From positions 43,959 through 107,958 of the forward strand of contig JAOTVB010000015.1 of NCBI GenBank assembly GCA_029863605.1: a stretch of DNA of 64,000 nucleotides. The letters run 5' to 3'. This document shows, piece by piece, positions 1 to 8,486 of this stretch. The DNA comes from Myxococcales bacterium (GTDB lineage: Bacteria > Myxococcota_A > Polyangia > Polyangiales > Houyiibacteriaceae). Position numbers and translations under genes: made by a program. The first letter of the stretch is position 1, and the number at the start of each line of letters is the position of its first letter. The notes beneath the pieces are model-generated. The model saw only the letters and a program-made list of their open reading frames with translations, did not search any database and was not told the DNA's origin.

Positions 1-270
1 GCCCATGAAGAGCACATAACCAAGCACGGTGAGCACGGTCGAAATGACTCGTGGTGCAAGCCCAACGTCGTCGCCCAGATAGCCGGGGTCCGTCAGCCGC
101 AAGAACGCCCACCACACGCCCTCGCCCAGCGTTTCCTCGTGGCGAGCATCAAAGCGCACGAGGATTCCTCCGGCGAGGGAAATCAGCCCGATCATCCCTG
201 CGACGGCGAGCAGTTGGTATCGCGCGCCGCGTACAAGGTAACGCTCGAGAATAAACTTCAATCGATTCAT
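1..270 (-). CDS. CASTOR/POLLUX-like ion channel, N-terminal part (cut by window edge)
   Basis: Only the first 90 codons are present; the rest lies outside the window. The visible protein starts MNRLKFILERYLVRGARYQ, has a membrane helix at about residues 19-38, then an extracytoplasmic stretch with WWAFLRLTDPGYLGDD, followed by the start of a second helix. This helix / pore-like loop / helix start is what I know from CASTOR/POLLUX (DMI1)-type putative ion channels, which continue into TrkA-N/RCK nucleotide-binding domains. The start is supported by GAGG seven bases upstream. It is the last gene of a minus-strand run behind the barrel protein, about 30 bases away. The family call rests on the short N-terminus alone. 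Confidence 0.6.
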   Translation of the reverse strand, partial: MNRLKFILERYLVRGARYQLLAVAGMIGLISLAGGILVRFDARHEETLGEGVWWAFLRLTDPGYLGDDVGLAPRVISTVLTVLGYVLFMG

Positions 271-301
271 TCGATTCCTCAGCAATACATCTTTCTAGCG
301 A

Positions 302-1093
302 TCATTTGAACCCGTTCGATCGTGTCGATCTCCAGCGATCCCGACGACTTCCTAAAGTATATTGCGCACCCACGTAGGCGTGGATGTCTAGGCGAGGCAT
401 GCCTGTTGAGACGATTCCCGGGCTCACGGCTGCTAGCAGGCGGAGGTCCTTACCGAAGATGCCGTAGTCAATTCCGAGAGATGCCCCAATGTCCGCTGCC
501 TCTGCCCGCCCAAACGCCACGGCCCATATTTCGCCGAGGATGTTGAGTCGCCGAGTCGCGGCCCAGCTCGCGTAGAGCGCGACAAACCACTCATCGTCGA
601 CCCGCCGAATGGGCGCATAGCCGATGTCGAAGCCGATCACGCCCTTGCGATCGCGCAGCGTGAGCTCCCCTTGAATCGGCAAGAGCCCGGCTGGCTCTCG
701 AGCGGCCGCGGTCTCCGTGATGAAGGTTGGGGTGAAGGCGAGGGAGCCGCGGTCAGCTCGAAAGAACTGCCATTTCACGCCGACGGCGAAAAACCCGCTC
801 AGTGTCCAGCGCGGGTTCTCCGAGGTGTCGTGCAGGCTCAAGAGCGAAGAGACCACAATCGCGTCGAGCGAGTCGACGAGCCCAATGGTCACGTCGGCGA
901 TCGGTCCCCGCACCAATGTCTCGTCGCCCCGATTCAGCGCGCTAGCTGCGAAAATTGGCTGCACGACGCCGGGGCCGACGGTGTTCGGATCATCTGCGAT
1001 GAGGGGCGGTCCTGCGCGGGCCACGTTCGGTGGCCACCAGAAGATGGCCGCGAACATGGCCGCGGTCCCGATCAAGTCGGAACGAAGCGTCAC
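302..1093 (-). CDS. Predicted outer-membrane beta-barrel protein (phenol MetA-pathway-like transporter family)
   Basis: About 263 residues. An N-terminal signal peptide (hydrophobic stretch ending VARA, near residue 27) is followed by GPPLIADDPNTVGPGV, an opening typical of the secreted 'MetA-pathway of phenol degradation' family of putative barrel transporters. The rest alternates short amphipathic strands and ends in a barrel-like region (HAYVGAQYTLG). No ATG lies at the expected place; GTG at 1093 is preferred, TTG at 1096 or ATG at 1057 are alternatives. It starts 4 bases after the stop of the OmpA-family gene, so the two are probably co-translated. Substrate unknown. Confidence 0.6.
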   Translation of the reverse strand: MTLRSDLIGTAAMFAAIFWWPPNVARAGPPLIADDPNTVGPGVVQPIFAASALNRGDETLVRGPIADVTIGLVDSLDAIVVSSLLSLHDTSENPRWTLSGFFAVGVKWQFFRADRGSLAFTPTFITETAAAREPAGLLPIQGELTLRDRKGVIGFDIGYAPIRRVDDEWFVALYASWAATRRLNILGEIWAVAFGRAEAADIGASLGIDYGIFGKDLRLLAAVSPGIVSTGMPRLDIHAYVGAQYTLGSRRDRWRSTRSNGFK

Positions 1094-1097
1094 CAAA

Positions 1098-2591
1098 TTA
1101 TGGAGCTTCCGGCACGATGATTACGTCAATACGCCGATTGAGGGCTCGGCCCTGCTTCGTCGTGTTGGGAGCGAGAGGCTCTGAATCAGCCTTACCGACC
1201 GCAGCAATCCTGGACTCCGGCAAGACGTTGTTGGCGATCATGTAGCTCCGAACGGCCTCTGCCCGCCGCTCCGAAAGCACCTGATTGGCGCCCTTGCTGC
1301 CGGTGCTGTCGGTATGGCCTTCGACGACCACCGTCGGGTTGCTGAATCCGCGGATCGCCATCTGCACCTTGGTCAGCAGACCGTAGTCCTCAGGCTGGAT
1401 GACGTGGCCGCCGCGTGGAAAGTTGATGCCACGCAGTCGGATCAGCAGCTGTCGGCCTTCCTTGTAGACCTCCGCGTCATCTCTCGAGAAGTAGCCGCTG
1501 ACCCGCTCAAACGTCTCGTTGAACTCCTTGTCTTGCCTCAGCTTTTCCGCGGTCTGGCTGAGCTCAGCCAGCTCTTGGGACTTTCGACTGTCGAGCTCTG
1601 CGAGTTGCTCGGAAGCCTGCGCCCGGGTCTCGTCGAGCTCTTTCGCCAGGCGGCTCTTCTCCGCTCTGAGTTGGCTGGTCTGTTCTACGAGGAAGTCCCG
1701 GTCTTTACGCAGCTGCGCTGACTGGCTGGTAATGGCGCTGCGCTGCCGCGCGATGCGTTGGTCGCGAATATCGCCTGCCCCGAGGGCAGATGCGATCTTG
1801 GAAAGGCTTTTCTCCTCGTCCAGGGCACGTTCCTCGGGGCTCTGTTTTTGTGTCGCCTTCGCATACTCGGTCAGAGCTACGGCCCGGTTCGCGTGGAAGA
1901 GGGCGTCTTGGGCACGCTTGTTCATCTCTTGGCTTGCGTACGGATTGGCTGCGATGAACTTGTCGGTGTCTGCGAGTTTGGTCTTCGCCGTGGCAAGAGC
2001 CTTGGACGCGACTTCTCGGGCTCCAAGCTTTTCGGCTTCGGCGATTCGCTCACGAACTTCGCCCAAAGTTCGTTCCTTGATGGCCTTGACCTCGAGCGCG
2101 CGATAGTCTCGGGCAAGCTTATCACGTTGCTTTCGCGCCGCGCCGAGGTCGTCGTCCTCGATGTCACGAGTCGCTGCAACAAACCGCTCTTCGACTGCGT
2201 CGTACTCCTCTCCAAAGTCAGTCGCGCCCGCCTTGCGTGCGGCATCTCGAGCCTCGATGGCCTTGGGAAGCGTAGCCGCGGCCACCTTCGAAAACCCTCT
2301 CGCGCGTTCGAGCTGAGCACGTCCCTCGGCGACGCTTGTCAGTATTTCCTTCACACTGCCGCCCTTCGAGCTGAGCTGCGTAGCTTTGGCGAGCGAGCCG
2401 GAAGCCCGTTTGAACCATGTCGGGGATAGGACATCGACTTTCTCGGCACGAGCTTGTTCAATTTGCTTTGCCAGCGCAGCGACCTCGGCGTGATGGTCGG
2501 CAGAAACGGGAATCTCGGTGACGGGAATGGTCGACCCGGCGCACCCAGCGATTGCCCAAAGCAAAGCACAAATTGGTAGACGAGTGTTCAT
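1098..2591 (-). CDS. OmpA-family lipoprotein with long coiled coil
   Basis: About 497 residues. The start MNTRLPICALLWAIAGC gives a clear lipobox (IAGC, Cys17), with GAGGT ahead of the ATG; a GTG 12 bases upstream is less likely. Residues about 40-330 are Ala/Lys/Glu-rich and predicted helical coiled coil. The C-terminal 110 residues form an OmpA peptidoglycan-binding domain with VVVEGHTDSTGSKGAN, SERRAEAVRSYM and GRALNRRIDV. The family anchors the outer membrane to peptidoglycan through diaminopimelate contacts. It leads a minus-strand run with the barrel protein and channel, suggesting an envelope function. Its promoter region holds the symmetric boxes described at 2615-2692. Confidence 0.88.
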   Translation of the reverse strand: MNTRLPICALLWAIAGCAGSTIPVTEIPVSADHHAEVAALAKQIEQARAEKVDVLSPTWFKRASGSLAKATQLSSKGGSVKEILTSVAEGRAQLERARGFSKVAAATLPKAIEARDAARKAGATDFGEEYDAVEERFVAATRDIEDDDLGAARKQRDKLARDYRALEVKAIKERTLGEVRERIAEAEKLGAREVASKALATAKTKLADTDKFIAANPYASQEMNKRAQDALFHANRAVALTEYAKATQKQSPEERALDEEKSLSKIASALGAGDIRDQRIARQRSAITSQSAQLRKDRDFLVEQTSQLRAEKSRLAKELDETRAQASEQLAELDSRKSQELAELSQTAEKLRQDKEFNETFERVSGYFSRDDAEVYKEGRQLLIRLRGINFPRGGHVIQPEDYGLLTKVQMAIRGFSNPTVVVEGHTDSTGSKGANQVLSERRAEAVRSYMIANNVLPESRIAAVGKADSEPLAPNTTKQGRALNRRIDVIIVPEAP

Positions 2592-2614
2592 AGATACCTC
2601 CACTTCAATGGCTT

Positions 2615-2692
2615 GACACGGCTCTGCCTGAGAAAGTCACATCGCTTCATCGATTCTACGTCTTGTGTGACCGCGGGGTGCTGAGCCGTGTC
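2615..2692. promoter_or_regulatory. Symmetric divergent promoter/operator: two identical inverted box pairs
   Basis: On the plus strand GACACGGCTC (2615-2624), 11 bases, then GTCACA (2636-2641). On the minus strand the same GACACGGCTC (2692-2683), 11 bases, then GTCACA (2671-2666). The 10-mer extends to GACACGGCTC[T/A]GC on both sides. The boxes sit between the OmpA lipoprotein (minus) and the coiled-coil gene (plus), spaced like -35/-10 elements (15 bases from GACACG to GTCACA). They may be two copies of one promoter driving both genes, or a large operator. The ECF sigma gene at 3388 is a natural candidate reader; that is inference. Confidence 0.6.
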
Positions 2693-2732
2693 TTTACGGT
2701 GGTTCATGGTGTCGCAACAAAGGAGTACACAA

Positions 2733-2972
2733 ATGGGTCAAGAGGCAAGAGAGCTCAAGAGCCGTGTCGAGGCGGCGAAGAAGCAGATCCAGGCTGATAT
2801 CGCTCAAGCAGAAGCTGATGTGGCTTCCGCGAAGACAGAGGTGCACGTGCAAAAGAAAGAGGCGATCGCTTCCATGCGCCAGAAGCTCGAGGCGATTGAA
2901 GACGCCGTCAAAGACGGCTTCGAGGACCTGTCTGAGGCAGTATCGAAGAAGCTCAACGAGTGGCTGAAGTAG
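2733..2972 (+). CDS. Small charged coiled-coil protein
   Basis: 79 residues starting MGQEARELKSRVEAAKKQI; AGGAG lies 8 bases before this ATG, so it is preferred over in-frame starts further upstream. The chain is almost entirely helical with heptad-like Ala/Lys/Glu spacing, no signal peptide and no membrane segment. I do not recognise a family. It shares the symmetric promoter region with the OmpA lipoprotein, whose N-terminal half is also coiled coil, and lies 9 bases before a small membrane protein. A role in envelope stress or scaffolding is only a guess. Confidence 0.75.
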   Translation: MGQEARELKSRVEAAKKQIQADIAQAEADVASAKTEVHVQKKEAIASMRQKLEAIEDAVKDGFEDLSEAVSKKLNEWLK

Positions 2973-2981
2973 TCTGTTGAG

Positions 2982-3320
2982 ATGAGTGCCCTAATCCGCC
3001 GACTGGCGAGCCTCACACTCGGCTTGCTTTTCATATCGTCCGCAATGGCCGCCTATCTGGTCTTTCTCGGCAGCTGGGGCATTCCGTCACTCCGAACGCC
3101 CTTCGTCTCCGTAGACATTCGGCCGGCGTTGCTGGGCTGGGTCGACTTGCTCACGGTGATAGGGGCTGTCGCGGCCGCAATCGTGGTGGGCCTAGTATTT
3201 GTATGGGCGAGCATCGCTTACAAACGAAAGCCTCGAGACATCACGCCCTTCAAAGAGCGAAGGGACGAGAACGGGGCGACATCCTCTTATGAATCAGCCT
3301 CGAGCACTGCCAGAGGTTAG
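2982..3320 (+). CDS. Small inner-membrane protein, two predicted helices
   Basis: 112 residues. Hydrophobic segments at about residues 9-30 and 54-78 are separated by a short loop (GIPSLRTPFVSVDIRP), followed by a basic, then polar tail of about 30 residues rich in Ser/Glu. The positive charges RR near the N-terminus and YKRKPR after the second helix place both ends inside. No known family is recognised. It follows the coiled-coil gene by 9 bases and precedes the ECF sigma gene, so it may belong to the same stress-linked group. Confidence 0.65.
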   Translation: MSALIRRLASLTLGLLFISSAMAAYLVFLGSWGIPSLRTPFVSVDIRPALLGWVDLLTVIGAVAAAIVVGLVFVWASIAYKRKPRDITPFKERRDENGATSSYESASSTARG

Positions 3321-3387
3321 TCTGGTGGTAGCCACACGCCGACTAGACGGAGCGCGCCCCTAAGGGTACCGATGTCGTCATCATTCG

Positions 3388-3954
3388 ATGCCGGAAGGGC
3401 GAGAAGACACGGACGACGGCGACCAAGCCTTGCTCGCCCAGGCGAAGCGAGGTGGCGCAAGTGCGAAGACGGCGTACGACGCGCTCGTGAGACGGCACCA
3501 AGCTTGGCTCGTCCGGCTGCTCGCTCAACTGCTTCAGCGGTCGCCCGCCGAGGCCGAAGACATCGCCCAGGAAGCCTTCGTTCGCACATTTGCTGCAATC
3601 GAACGCATTCCGGAAGGGGCCAATTTTCGCGCATGGCTTCGAGTGACCTCCGTCCGTCTGGCCTACAACCACCGCCGCGATGCTGTTACGCGCGCAAGAT
3701 ATCTGGCCGAGTGGCGGCCCGAGGAGGCGTCCCCGATGGGATCTCAGCTAGAGGCACGGGAGGCTCTCGCCGTGACCCTCGCTCTACTCCCTTATCCGTA
3801 CCGGGAGATCCTGATCCTTCGACACGTGGAGGAGATGGCGCTGGAAGATATCACAACCGTTCTCGATGTGGGCTTGTCGGCGGCGAAGATGCGGCTTTCG
3901 CGTGCTCGCAAGGCGTTCCTGGAACACTACGACGAGGTGACTGGTAATGGATGA
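3388..3954 (+). CDS. ECF-type RNA polymerase sigma factor
   Basis: 188 residues. Sigma region 2 runs over about residues 30-95 (YDALVRRHQAWLVRLL, EAEDIAQEAFVRTFAAI). Region 4 occupies about residues 125-182 (LPYPYREILILRHVEEM, then the helix-turn-helix LSAAKMRLSRARKAF). Sigma 3 is absent, as in group IV factors. It overlaps the next gene by 8 bases, and that gene is 1 base from an MscS-like channel gene, so all three are likely co-translated. No recognisable anti-sigma with a zinc motif is next to it; the 82-residue protein could play that part. The repeated box pair upstream of 2733 is a possible target. Confidence 0.92.
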   Translation: MPEGREDTDDGDQALLAQAKRGGASAKTAYDALVRRHQAWLVRLLAQLLQRSPAEAEDIAQEAFVRTFAAIERIPEGANFRAWLRVTSVRLAYNHRRDAVTRARYLAEWRPEEASPMGSQLEAREALAVTLALLPYPYREILILRHVEEMALEDITTVLDVGLSAAKMRLSRARKAFLEHYDEVTGNG

Positions 3955-4195
3955 TCATCCTGAGGACGCAAGGCTTGCTCATCGCGTGCATGAGGCCCTT
4001 GAACCTTTGCGCGAGCAGGTCGTCCGTGTGTCGCGAGACTTCACTCGCCGCGTCTCAGAAGGAATCGAAGAGCTCTTGCAAGGTGGACGCCAAGGCCCGT
4101 CTCTCTTGGCCCTTCTAGGGAGCACGTTGCTGGAGGCCGTCAACCTCGTCACGCGAGCAACCAACCGCGGAAACGGCTCTGAAGGGAGGCGCTGA
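3947..4195 (+). CDS. Unknown 82-residue protein between sigma factor and channel genes
   Basis: Short, charged, mostly helical protein (HRVHEALEPLREQVVRVSRD) with a modestly hydrophobic stretch near residues 50-68 that is too polar for a clear membrane helix. No Cys or His zinc motif. No family is recognised. It begins inside the last codons of the sigma gene and ends 1 base before the MscS-like gene. Position alone makes an anti-sigma or sigma-modulating role plausible; nothing in the sequence proves it. Confidence 0.6.
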   Translation: MDDHPEDARLAHRVHEALEPLREQVVRVSRDFTRRVSEGIEELLQGGRQGPSLLALLGSTLLEAVNLVTRATNRGNGSEGRR

Positions 4196-4196
4196 A

Positions 4197-5009
4197 ATGC
4201 TGGAGACGATGCAACAAGTTTGGGATCGTCTCGCACAGCTCACTCCCCGCATCGCACTGGTGCTCGGGGTCCTTCTCTTAGGCCTGCTCGCCGCGGTCGT
4301 ACTTCGAAGGGTCACGCGCTGGGCGGTTCGACGGGTGGGCCTCGAAGAGCTCGGCGAACGGGCAGGCATCTCCAAAACGCTCTACGCGCTCGGGATTCGC
4401 CGAGGCTTGGCATCCTTCCTCGGCCAGGTCGTTTTCTACACCGTTTTGTTGATCACCTTCTCGGCGCTCGCGGAGCTACTGGGCCTCGATGCCCTAGCGG
4501 AGCTCGGGAGCACGCTTACGAGGTTCTTGCCGCGAGCACTGGCAGCTGTCCTCGTACTCGTCGGCGGCTTGTGGCTGGCGGGCTGGCTCCGCGGGCTCGT
4601 CCTCAGATTTGGCGAGCGCGGAGAACGACTCGAGTCGCCCGCGCTCGTGGCTCAGGTCGTCTATTACGCCGTCCTCGTGGTCGCGATCACCCTTGCCGCG
4701 CAACAGGCAGGACTGGACACCGACCTCATCACGCTCGTCATTGGGATCGCTGTTGGTGGGCTCGTGTTTGGATTTGCCCTCATGTTCGCGCTGAGCGCAC
4801 GGGGCATTTTTCAGAATATCATCGCCCGACACTACTGCCAGTCCTCGATCCGACCGGGAGACGAGGTCGAAGTCGAAGGCATGAGGGGACGGGTCCTGCG
4901 CTATACGGCCGTATCGGTGGTCCTAACGGTGGACGATGGAAAGGAGAAGCTAGTGCCCTGTAGCGCCTTGATCGAGTTGCCCGTCGTGCTTCACAGGCGC
5001 CCGCAGTAG
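4197..5009 (+). CDS. Small mechanosensitive channel-like membrane protein
   Basis: 270 residues with about five hydrophobic segments (roughly 17-40, 72-98, 108-130, 150-172, 176-202). Two of these lie in repeated 'helix-Gly-helix' units like the conserved TM-helix repeats found in MscS relatives. A short C-terminal beta region (RPGDEVEVEGMRGRV, KEKLVPCSALIELPVV) matches the start of the MscS middle domain but stops early, without the full cytosolic cage. It is the last gene of the ECF operon. The likely role is an osmotic or envelope stress channel, or a non-channel relative. Confidence 0.75.
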   Translation: MLETMQQVWDRLAQLTPRIALVLGVLLLGLLAAVVLRRVTRWAVRRVGLEELGERAGISKTLYALGIRRGLASFLGQVVFYTVLLITFSALAELLGLDALAELGSTLTRFLPRALAAVLVLVGGLWLAGWLRGLVLRFGERGERLESPALVAQVVYYAVLVVAITLAAQQAGLDTDLITLVIGIAVGGLVFGFALMFALSARGIFQNIIARHYCQSSIRPGDEVEVEGMRGRVLRYTAVSVVLTVDDGKEKLVPCSALIELPVVLHRRPQ

Positions 5010-5059
5010 ACGCGACGGCTCGCCGGCGGCCATCGCTCAGCTATTCTTCTTGCTCGCCC

Positions 5060-5788
5060 ATGCCCAAGCCACTCACTGCTCACCTCGAGCTCGAAGTGCT
5101 CGCCCAGCCCGACGACACGACGTGCGGACCGACCTGTCTGCATGCGGTCTATCGCTATTGGGGCGAAGACATCGACCTCGACGCGGTCGTGGCCGAGGTG
5201 GAGTCACTTCCCGGGGGTGGCACCTTGGCTGTATCTCTCGCATGCCATGCCCTTCGGCGCGGCTATCAGGCCGAAATCTATACCTACAACCTGAAGATGT
5301 TCGACCCGAGCTGGTTTGCCGGAGGTGTCGATCTGGTCGAGCGACTGACCGCCCAACGGAGGCACAAACGCAGACAAAAGCTCCGCGTCACTACCGATGC
5401 CTACCTCGAGTACCTCCGCCTCGGTGGCGTAGTTCGTTTTGAGGAGCTACGTCCAGCGTTGATTCGGCGCTTCTTGAAACGCGGCATTCCCGTACTCGCA
5501 GGCTTGAGCGCGACGTACCTCTATCAGTGCACCAGAGAGCACGAAGACCAATATGACGACCTGCGGGGTGAGCCCGTCGGCCACTTCGTGATTCTGAGTG
5601 GATATAATCGCAGGAACCGAGAGATTACCGTCTCCGACCCATCGCACGACAACCCGCGATTTCACACGCATCGCTACAATGTTCGCATGGATCGTTTGAT
5701 CACAGCGATCGCGCTCGGCGTCATCACCTATGACGCAAACCTCCTCGTGCTCACGCCCGGAACCGACCCGCAAAGAGGTTCTCGATGA
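5060..5788 (+). CDS. C39-like cysteine peptidase of an amidoligase cluster
   Basis: 242 residues, no signal peptide. The papain-like C39 elements are visible: Gln16 and Cys22 in AQPDDTTCGPTCLHAVYRYWG-type context, His175 in GEPVGHFVILSGY and Asp193 in TVSDPSHD. This family normally cleaves after Gly-Gly leaders; stand-alone members beside RimK-like ATP-grasp ligases are thought to trim or hydrolyse amide-linked products. Its stop overlaps the start of the ligase gene (ATGA), so expression is coupled. The middle of the protein (residues 85-140) is an insert without known motifs. Confidence 0.82.
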   Translation: MPKPLTAHLELEVLAQPDDTTCGPTCLHAVYRYWGEDIDLDAVVAEVESLPGGGTLAVSLACHALRRGYQAEIYTYNLKMFDPSWFAGGVDLVERLTAQRRHKRRQKLRVTTDAYLEYLRLGGVVRFEELRPALIRRFLKRGIPVLAGLSATYLYQCTREHEDQYDDLRGEPVGHFVILSGYNRRNREITVSDPSHDNPRFHTHRYNVRMDRLITAIALGVITYDANLLVLTPGTDPQRGSR

Positions 5789-7245
5789 CGGCGCTGATCG
5801 TCGTCGAGCGGCCCGAGAACTGGCCGCTAGAGATTCCAGGCACGGAGGTCGTCAGTGCAACGGACTACTTGACCGATTCCCGATTCATTGAGCTCAAGAG
5901 GGCTAAAGTCTTCAACTTATGCCGAAGCTACGCGTATCAGAGCGCCGGGTATTACGTCTCGCTACTGGCTGCGGCGCGCGGGCACAAGCCCTTGCCCTCA
6001 GTGACGACCATGCAGGACCTCCGGCAATCGTCCCTTCTTCGAATCGCTTCGGAAACGACGGAGCTCCTCATCCAGCAGACCTTCGCGTCGATCAAGAGCG
6101 ACCGGTTCGTGCTCAGCATCTACTTCGGGCGGAACATGGCGAAGCGTTACGACCGATTGTGCAGCGCGCTATTTAACCATTTCCCGGCCCCCTTTCTGCG
6201 GGCCGAGTTCGTGCGTGCTGACCATTGGCGGCTCGAGAAGTTGGAGGTCATCGCTTCTCACGAGATTCCGGAGTCGCACCGCGATTTCGTAATCGAGCGC
6301 GCAAAGCGGTTCTTCGACAGACCCCGCGCGTCAGGCGTGAAACGGGCACGATACGACCTCGCGATTCTGGTCAATCCGGAGGAAATCGACGCGCCGTCCG
6401 ACGACAAAGCGATTCACAAGTTTCTCCGTGCCGCCAAGAAGGCGAGTTTTGATGCCTGGGTCATTGGTAAAGAGGATTTCGGACGCATTGCCGAGTTCGA
6501 CGCCTTGTTCTTGCGCGAGACAACGTCGGTCGACCACTACACCTATCGTTTCGCACGCCGTGCCGAGGCGGAGGGCCTGGTGGTCATCGACGATCCCGAA
6601 TCGATCGTTCGATGCACGAACAAGGTCTATCAGGCCGAGCTGTTCGCGCAGAACGACATCGGGTGCCCAGAGACACTCGTGGTCTATCGAGAAAGCGCCG
6701 AGGAAGTGGCAGCCGGCCTCGGGCTCCCTTGTGTTCTCAAGAAGCCCGATAGCTCGTTCTCAACCGGCGTCGTCAAGGCAAGCACAGAAGCCGAGCTCAC
6801 CGCGCAATTGCGAGAGTTCCTGCGGGACTCCGAGCTCGTCATCGCGCAGGAGTTCGTCGCGTCTGACTTCGATTGGCGCATCGGCGTGCTCGATCGGAAG
6901 CCCCTCTTCGCCTGCAGGTACCACATGGCGCGCGGCCACTGGCAAATCCAAAAGGCGGTCGGCGAGAGCCGGCGATCGTACGGAAGGGCAGAGGCGCTCG
7001 CGCTCGAGGACGCTCCTCAAAACGTCGTAGACCTCGCAGTAAGGGCGGCCAATCTGGTTGGCGACGGGCTCTACGGCGTCGACGTCAAGGACGTCGACGG
7101 CCGCCTTCTCGTCATGGAAGTCAACGACAATCCAAACATCGAAGCCGGAACCGAAGATGCTGTACTCAAAGAGGGTCTGTATCTCGCCATCATGCAGAGC
7201 TTCTACGACCGCCTCGAACGCCGCGGACGGGGCGAACGTCGGTGA
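5785..7245 (+). CDS. RimK-like ATP-grasp amidoligase with RLAN N-terminal domain
   Basis: 486 residues. The first ~155 match the RimK-like ATP-grasp N-terminal (RLAN) domain (ELKRAKVFNLCRSYAYQSAG, YYVSLLAAARGHKPLP). The C-terminal ~220 residues are an ATP-grasp ligase with lysine-bearing strands (CVLKKPDSSFSTGV), DWRIGVLD, and the metal-binding end GVDVKDVDG and VMEVNDNPNIEAG. RimK enzymes add glutamate or similar amino acids to a carboxyl group using ATP. The acceptor here is unknown. It overlaps both neighbours by 4 bases and sits in the order peptidase - ligase - second ligase - amidohydrolase known from amidoligase gene neighbourhoods. Confidence 0.9.
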   Translation: MTALIVVERPENWPLEIPGTEVVSATDYLTDSRFIELKRAKVFNLCRSYAYQSAGYYVSLLAAARGHKPLPSVTTMQDLRQSSLLRIASETTELLIQQTFASIKSDRFVLSIYFGRNMAKRYDRLCSALFNHFPAPFLRAEFVRADHWRLEKLEVIASHEIPESHRDFVIERAKRFFDRPRASGVKRARYDLAILVNPEEIDAPSDDKAIHKFLRAAKKASFDAWVIGKEDFGRIAEFDALFLRETTSVDHYTYRFARRAEAEGLVVIDDPESIVRCTNKVYQAELFAQNDIGCPETLVVYRESAEEVAAGLGLPCVLKKPDSSFSTGVVKASTEAELTAQLREFLRDSELVIAQEFVASDFDWRIGVLDRKPLFACRYHMARGHWQIQKAVGESRRSYGRAEALALEDAPQNVVDLAVRAANLVGDGLYGVDVKDVDGRLLVMEVNDNPNIEAGTEDAVLKEGLYLAIMQSFYDRLERRGRGERR

Positions 7246-8486
7246 GCGCGCCCGAGCCACTTGGTCTCTTCGAGGGCTTCGGCATCGAGATCGAGTACAT
7301 GATCGTCGACGCGGAGAGCTTGTCGGTGCGCCCGATCGCCGACGAGCTGCTCAAAGAGGTAGCCGGCACGTACGAGATGGAGGTCGATCGGGGTGCTTTG
7401 CGTTGGTCGAATGAGCTCGCGCTCCACGTGCTCGAGCTCAAGACCAACGGGCCCACGAGCTCACTGGTCGGCTTGCACGAAAGCTTTCAAGGCGACATCC
7501 GAGCCGTCGACGCGTTGTTATCTCCGATGGGTGCCCGGTTGCTTCCAGGCGCGATGCATCCGTGGATGGGCACGGACGAGCTTCGACTTTGGCCCCACGA
7601 AGACGATGTGATCTATCGGTCTCTCCATCGAATTTTCGATTGTCGTGGGCACGGCTGGTCGAATCTCCAGAGCGTGCACCTCAACCTTCCGTTCGCAAAT
7701 GACGACCAGTTTGGTCGGTTGCATGCGGCGGCTCGCCTTGTGCTTCCGATCCTTCCAGCTTTGGCAGCGAGCTCGCCATACGTCGATGGAAAAGCGAGCG
7801 GCCTGCTCGACACACGGCTCGAGGTCTACCGACACAACGCACGTCGGATCCCTTCGGTAACGGGTCGGGTCATCCCCGAGGCGGTCTTTCGACGGCGCGA
7901 CTACGAGCTCTTGCTAGGGAGCATCTACCAGGATCTGGCTCCGTTGGATCCAGAGGGGGTGCTGCAGCACGAGTGGGTCAACGCGCGCGGTTGCATCGCT
8001 CGATTCGACCGAATGGCACTCGAAATTCGGCTCGTGGACGTGCAGGAATGCCCCCGCATGGACCTCGCGATAGCTCAAGCCGCGAGCGCGGCCATTCAGG
8101 CGCTCGTCGAAGAGACTTGGGTAGGGCTCGAAGAGCAACAAGCGTGGGACGAGCGCGACTTGGAGGCAATCCTGCTTTTGACGATCGGCGATGCAGATCA
8201 CGCGATGATTGACGACCCACGGTTTCTGCGCACGTTTGGCTTGAGCGAAAAGAGGCCCGTTCGTGCCGATGAGGTATGGCATCACTTGGTCGACACCCAG
8301 GTCGACAAGCGCACCGAGCATGCGTCAGCAGGACCGGCACTGCGGTTGATCTCGAACGAGGGTTGCCTCGCTCGCAGGCTCGTGCGGGCCGCTGGACCAA
8401 GCCCCAGTCGAGAGCGACTGCGCGAAGTGTACGGACGGCTCGCGGATTGCTTGGCGTTCGGTCGGAGCTTTTCGGGCGAACCATGA
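7242..8486 (+). CDS. GCS2-like carboxylate-amine ligase
   Basis: 414 residues from a GTG that overlaps the previous stop (GTGA). The fold is the glutamate-cysteine ligase 2/glutamine synthetase-like type: FGIEIEYMIVDAESL near the N-terminus carries metal-binding acids, followed by RWSNELALHVLELKTN and a VHLNLPF strand. The family (YbdK-like) joins an amine to a carboxylate with ATP. Here it would act in series with, or opposite to, the RimK-like enzyme. Longer upstream extensions in this frame are antisense or out-of-frame readings of the RimK gene and are not used. Substrate unknown. Confidence 0.85.
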   Translation: MSAPEPLGLFEGFGIEIEYMIVDAESLSVRPIADELLKEVAGTYEMEVDRGALRWSNELALHVLELKTNGPTSSLVGLHESFQGDIRAVDALLSPMGARLLPGAMHPWMGTDELRLWPHEDDVIYRSLHRIFDCRGHGWSNLQSVHLNLPFANDDQFGRLHAAARLVLPILPALAASSPYVDGKASGLLDTRLEVYRHNARRIPSVTGRVIPEAVFRRRDYELLLGSIYQDLAPLDPEGVLQHEWVNARGCIARFDRMALEIRLVDVQECPRMDLAIAQAASAAIQALVEETWVGLEEQQAWDERDLEAILLLTIGDADHAMIDDPRFLRTFGLSEKRPVRADEVWHHLVDTQVDKRTEHASAGPALRLISNEGCLARRLVRAAGPSPSRERLREVYGRLADCLAFGRSFSGEP

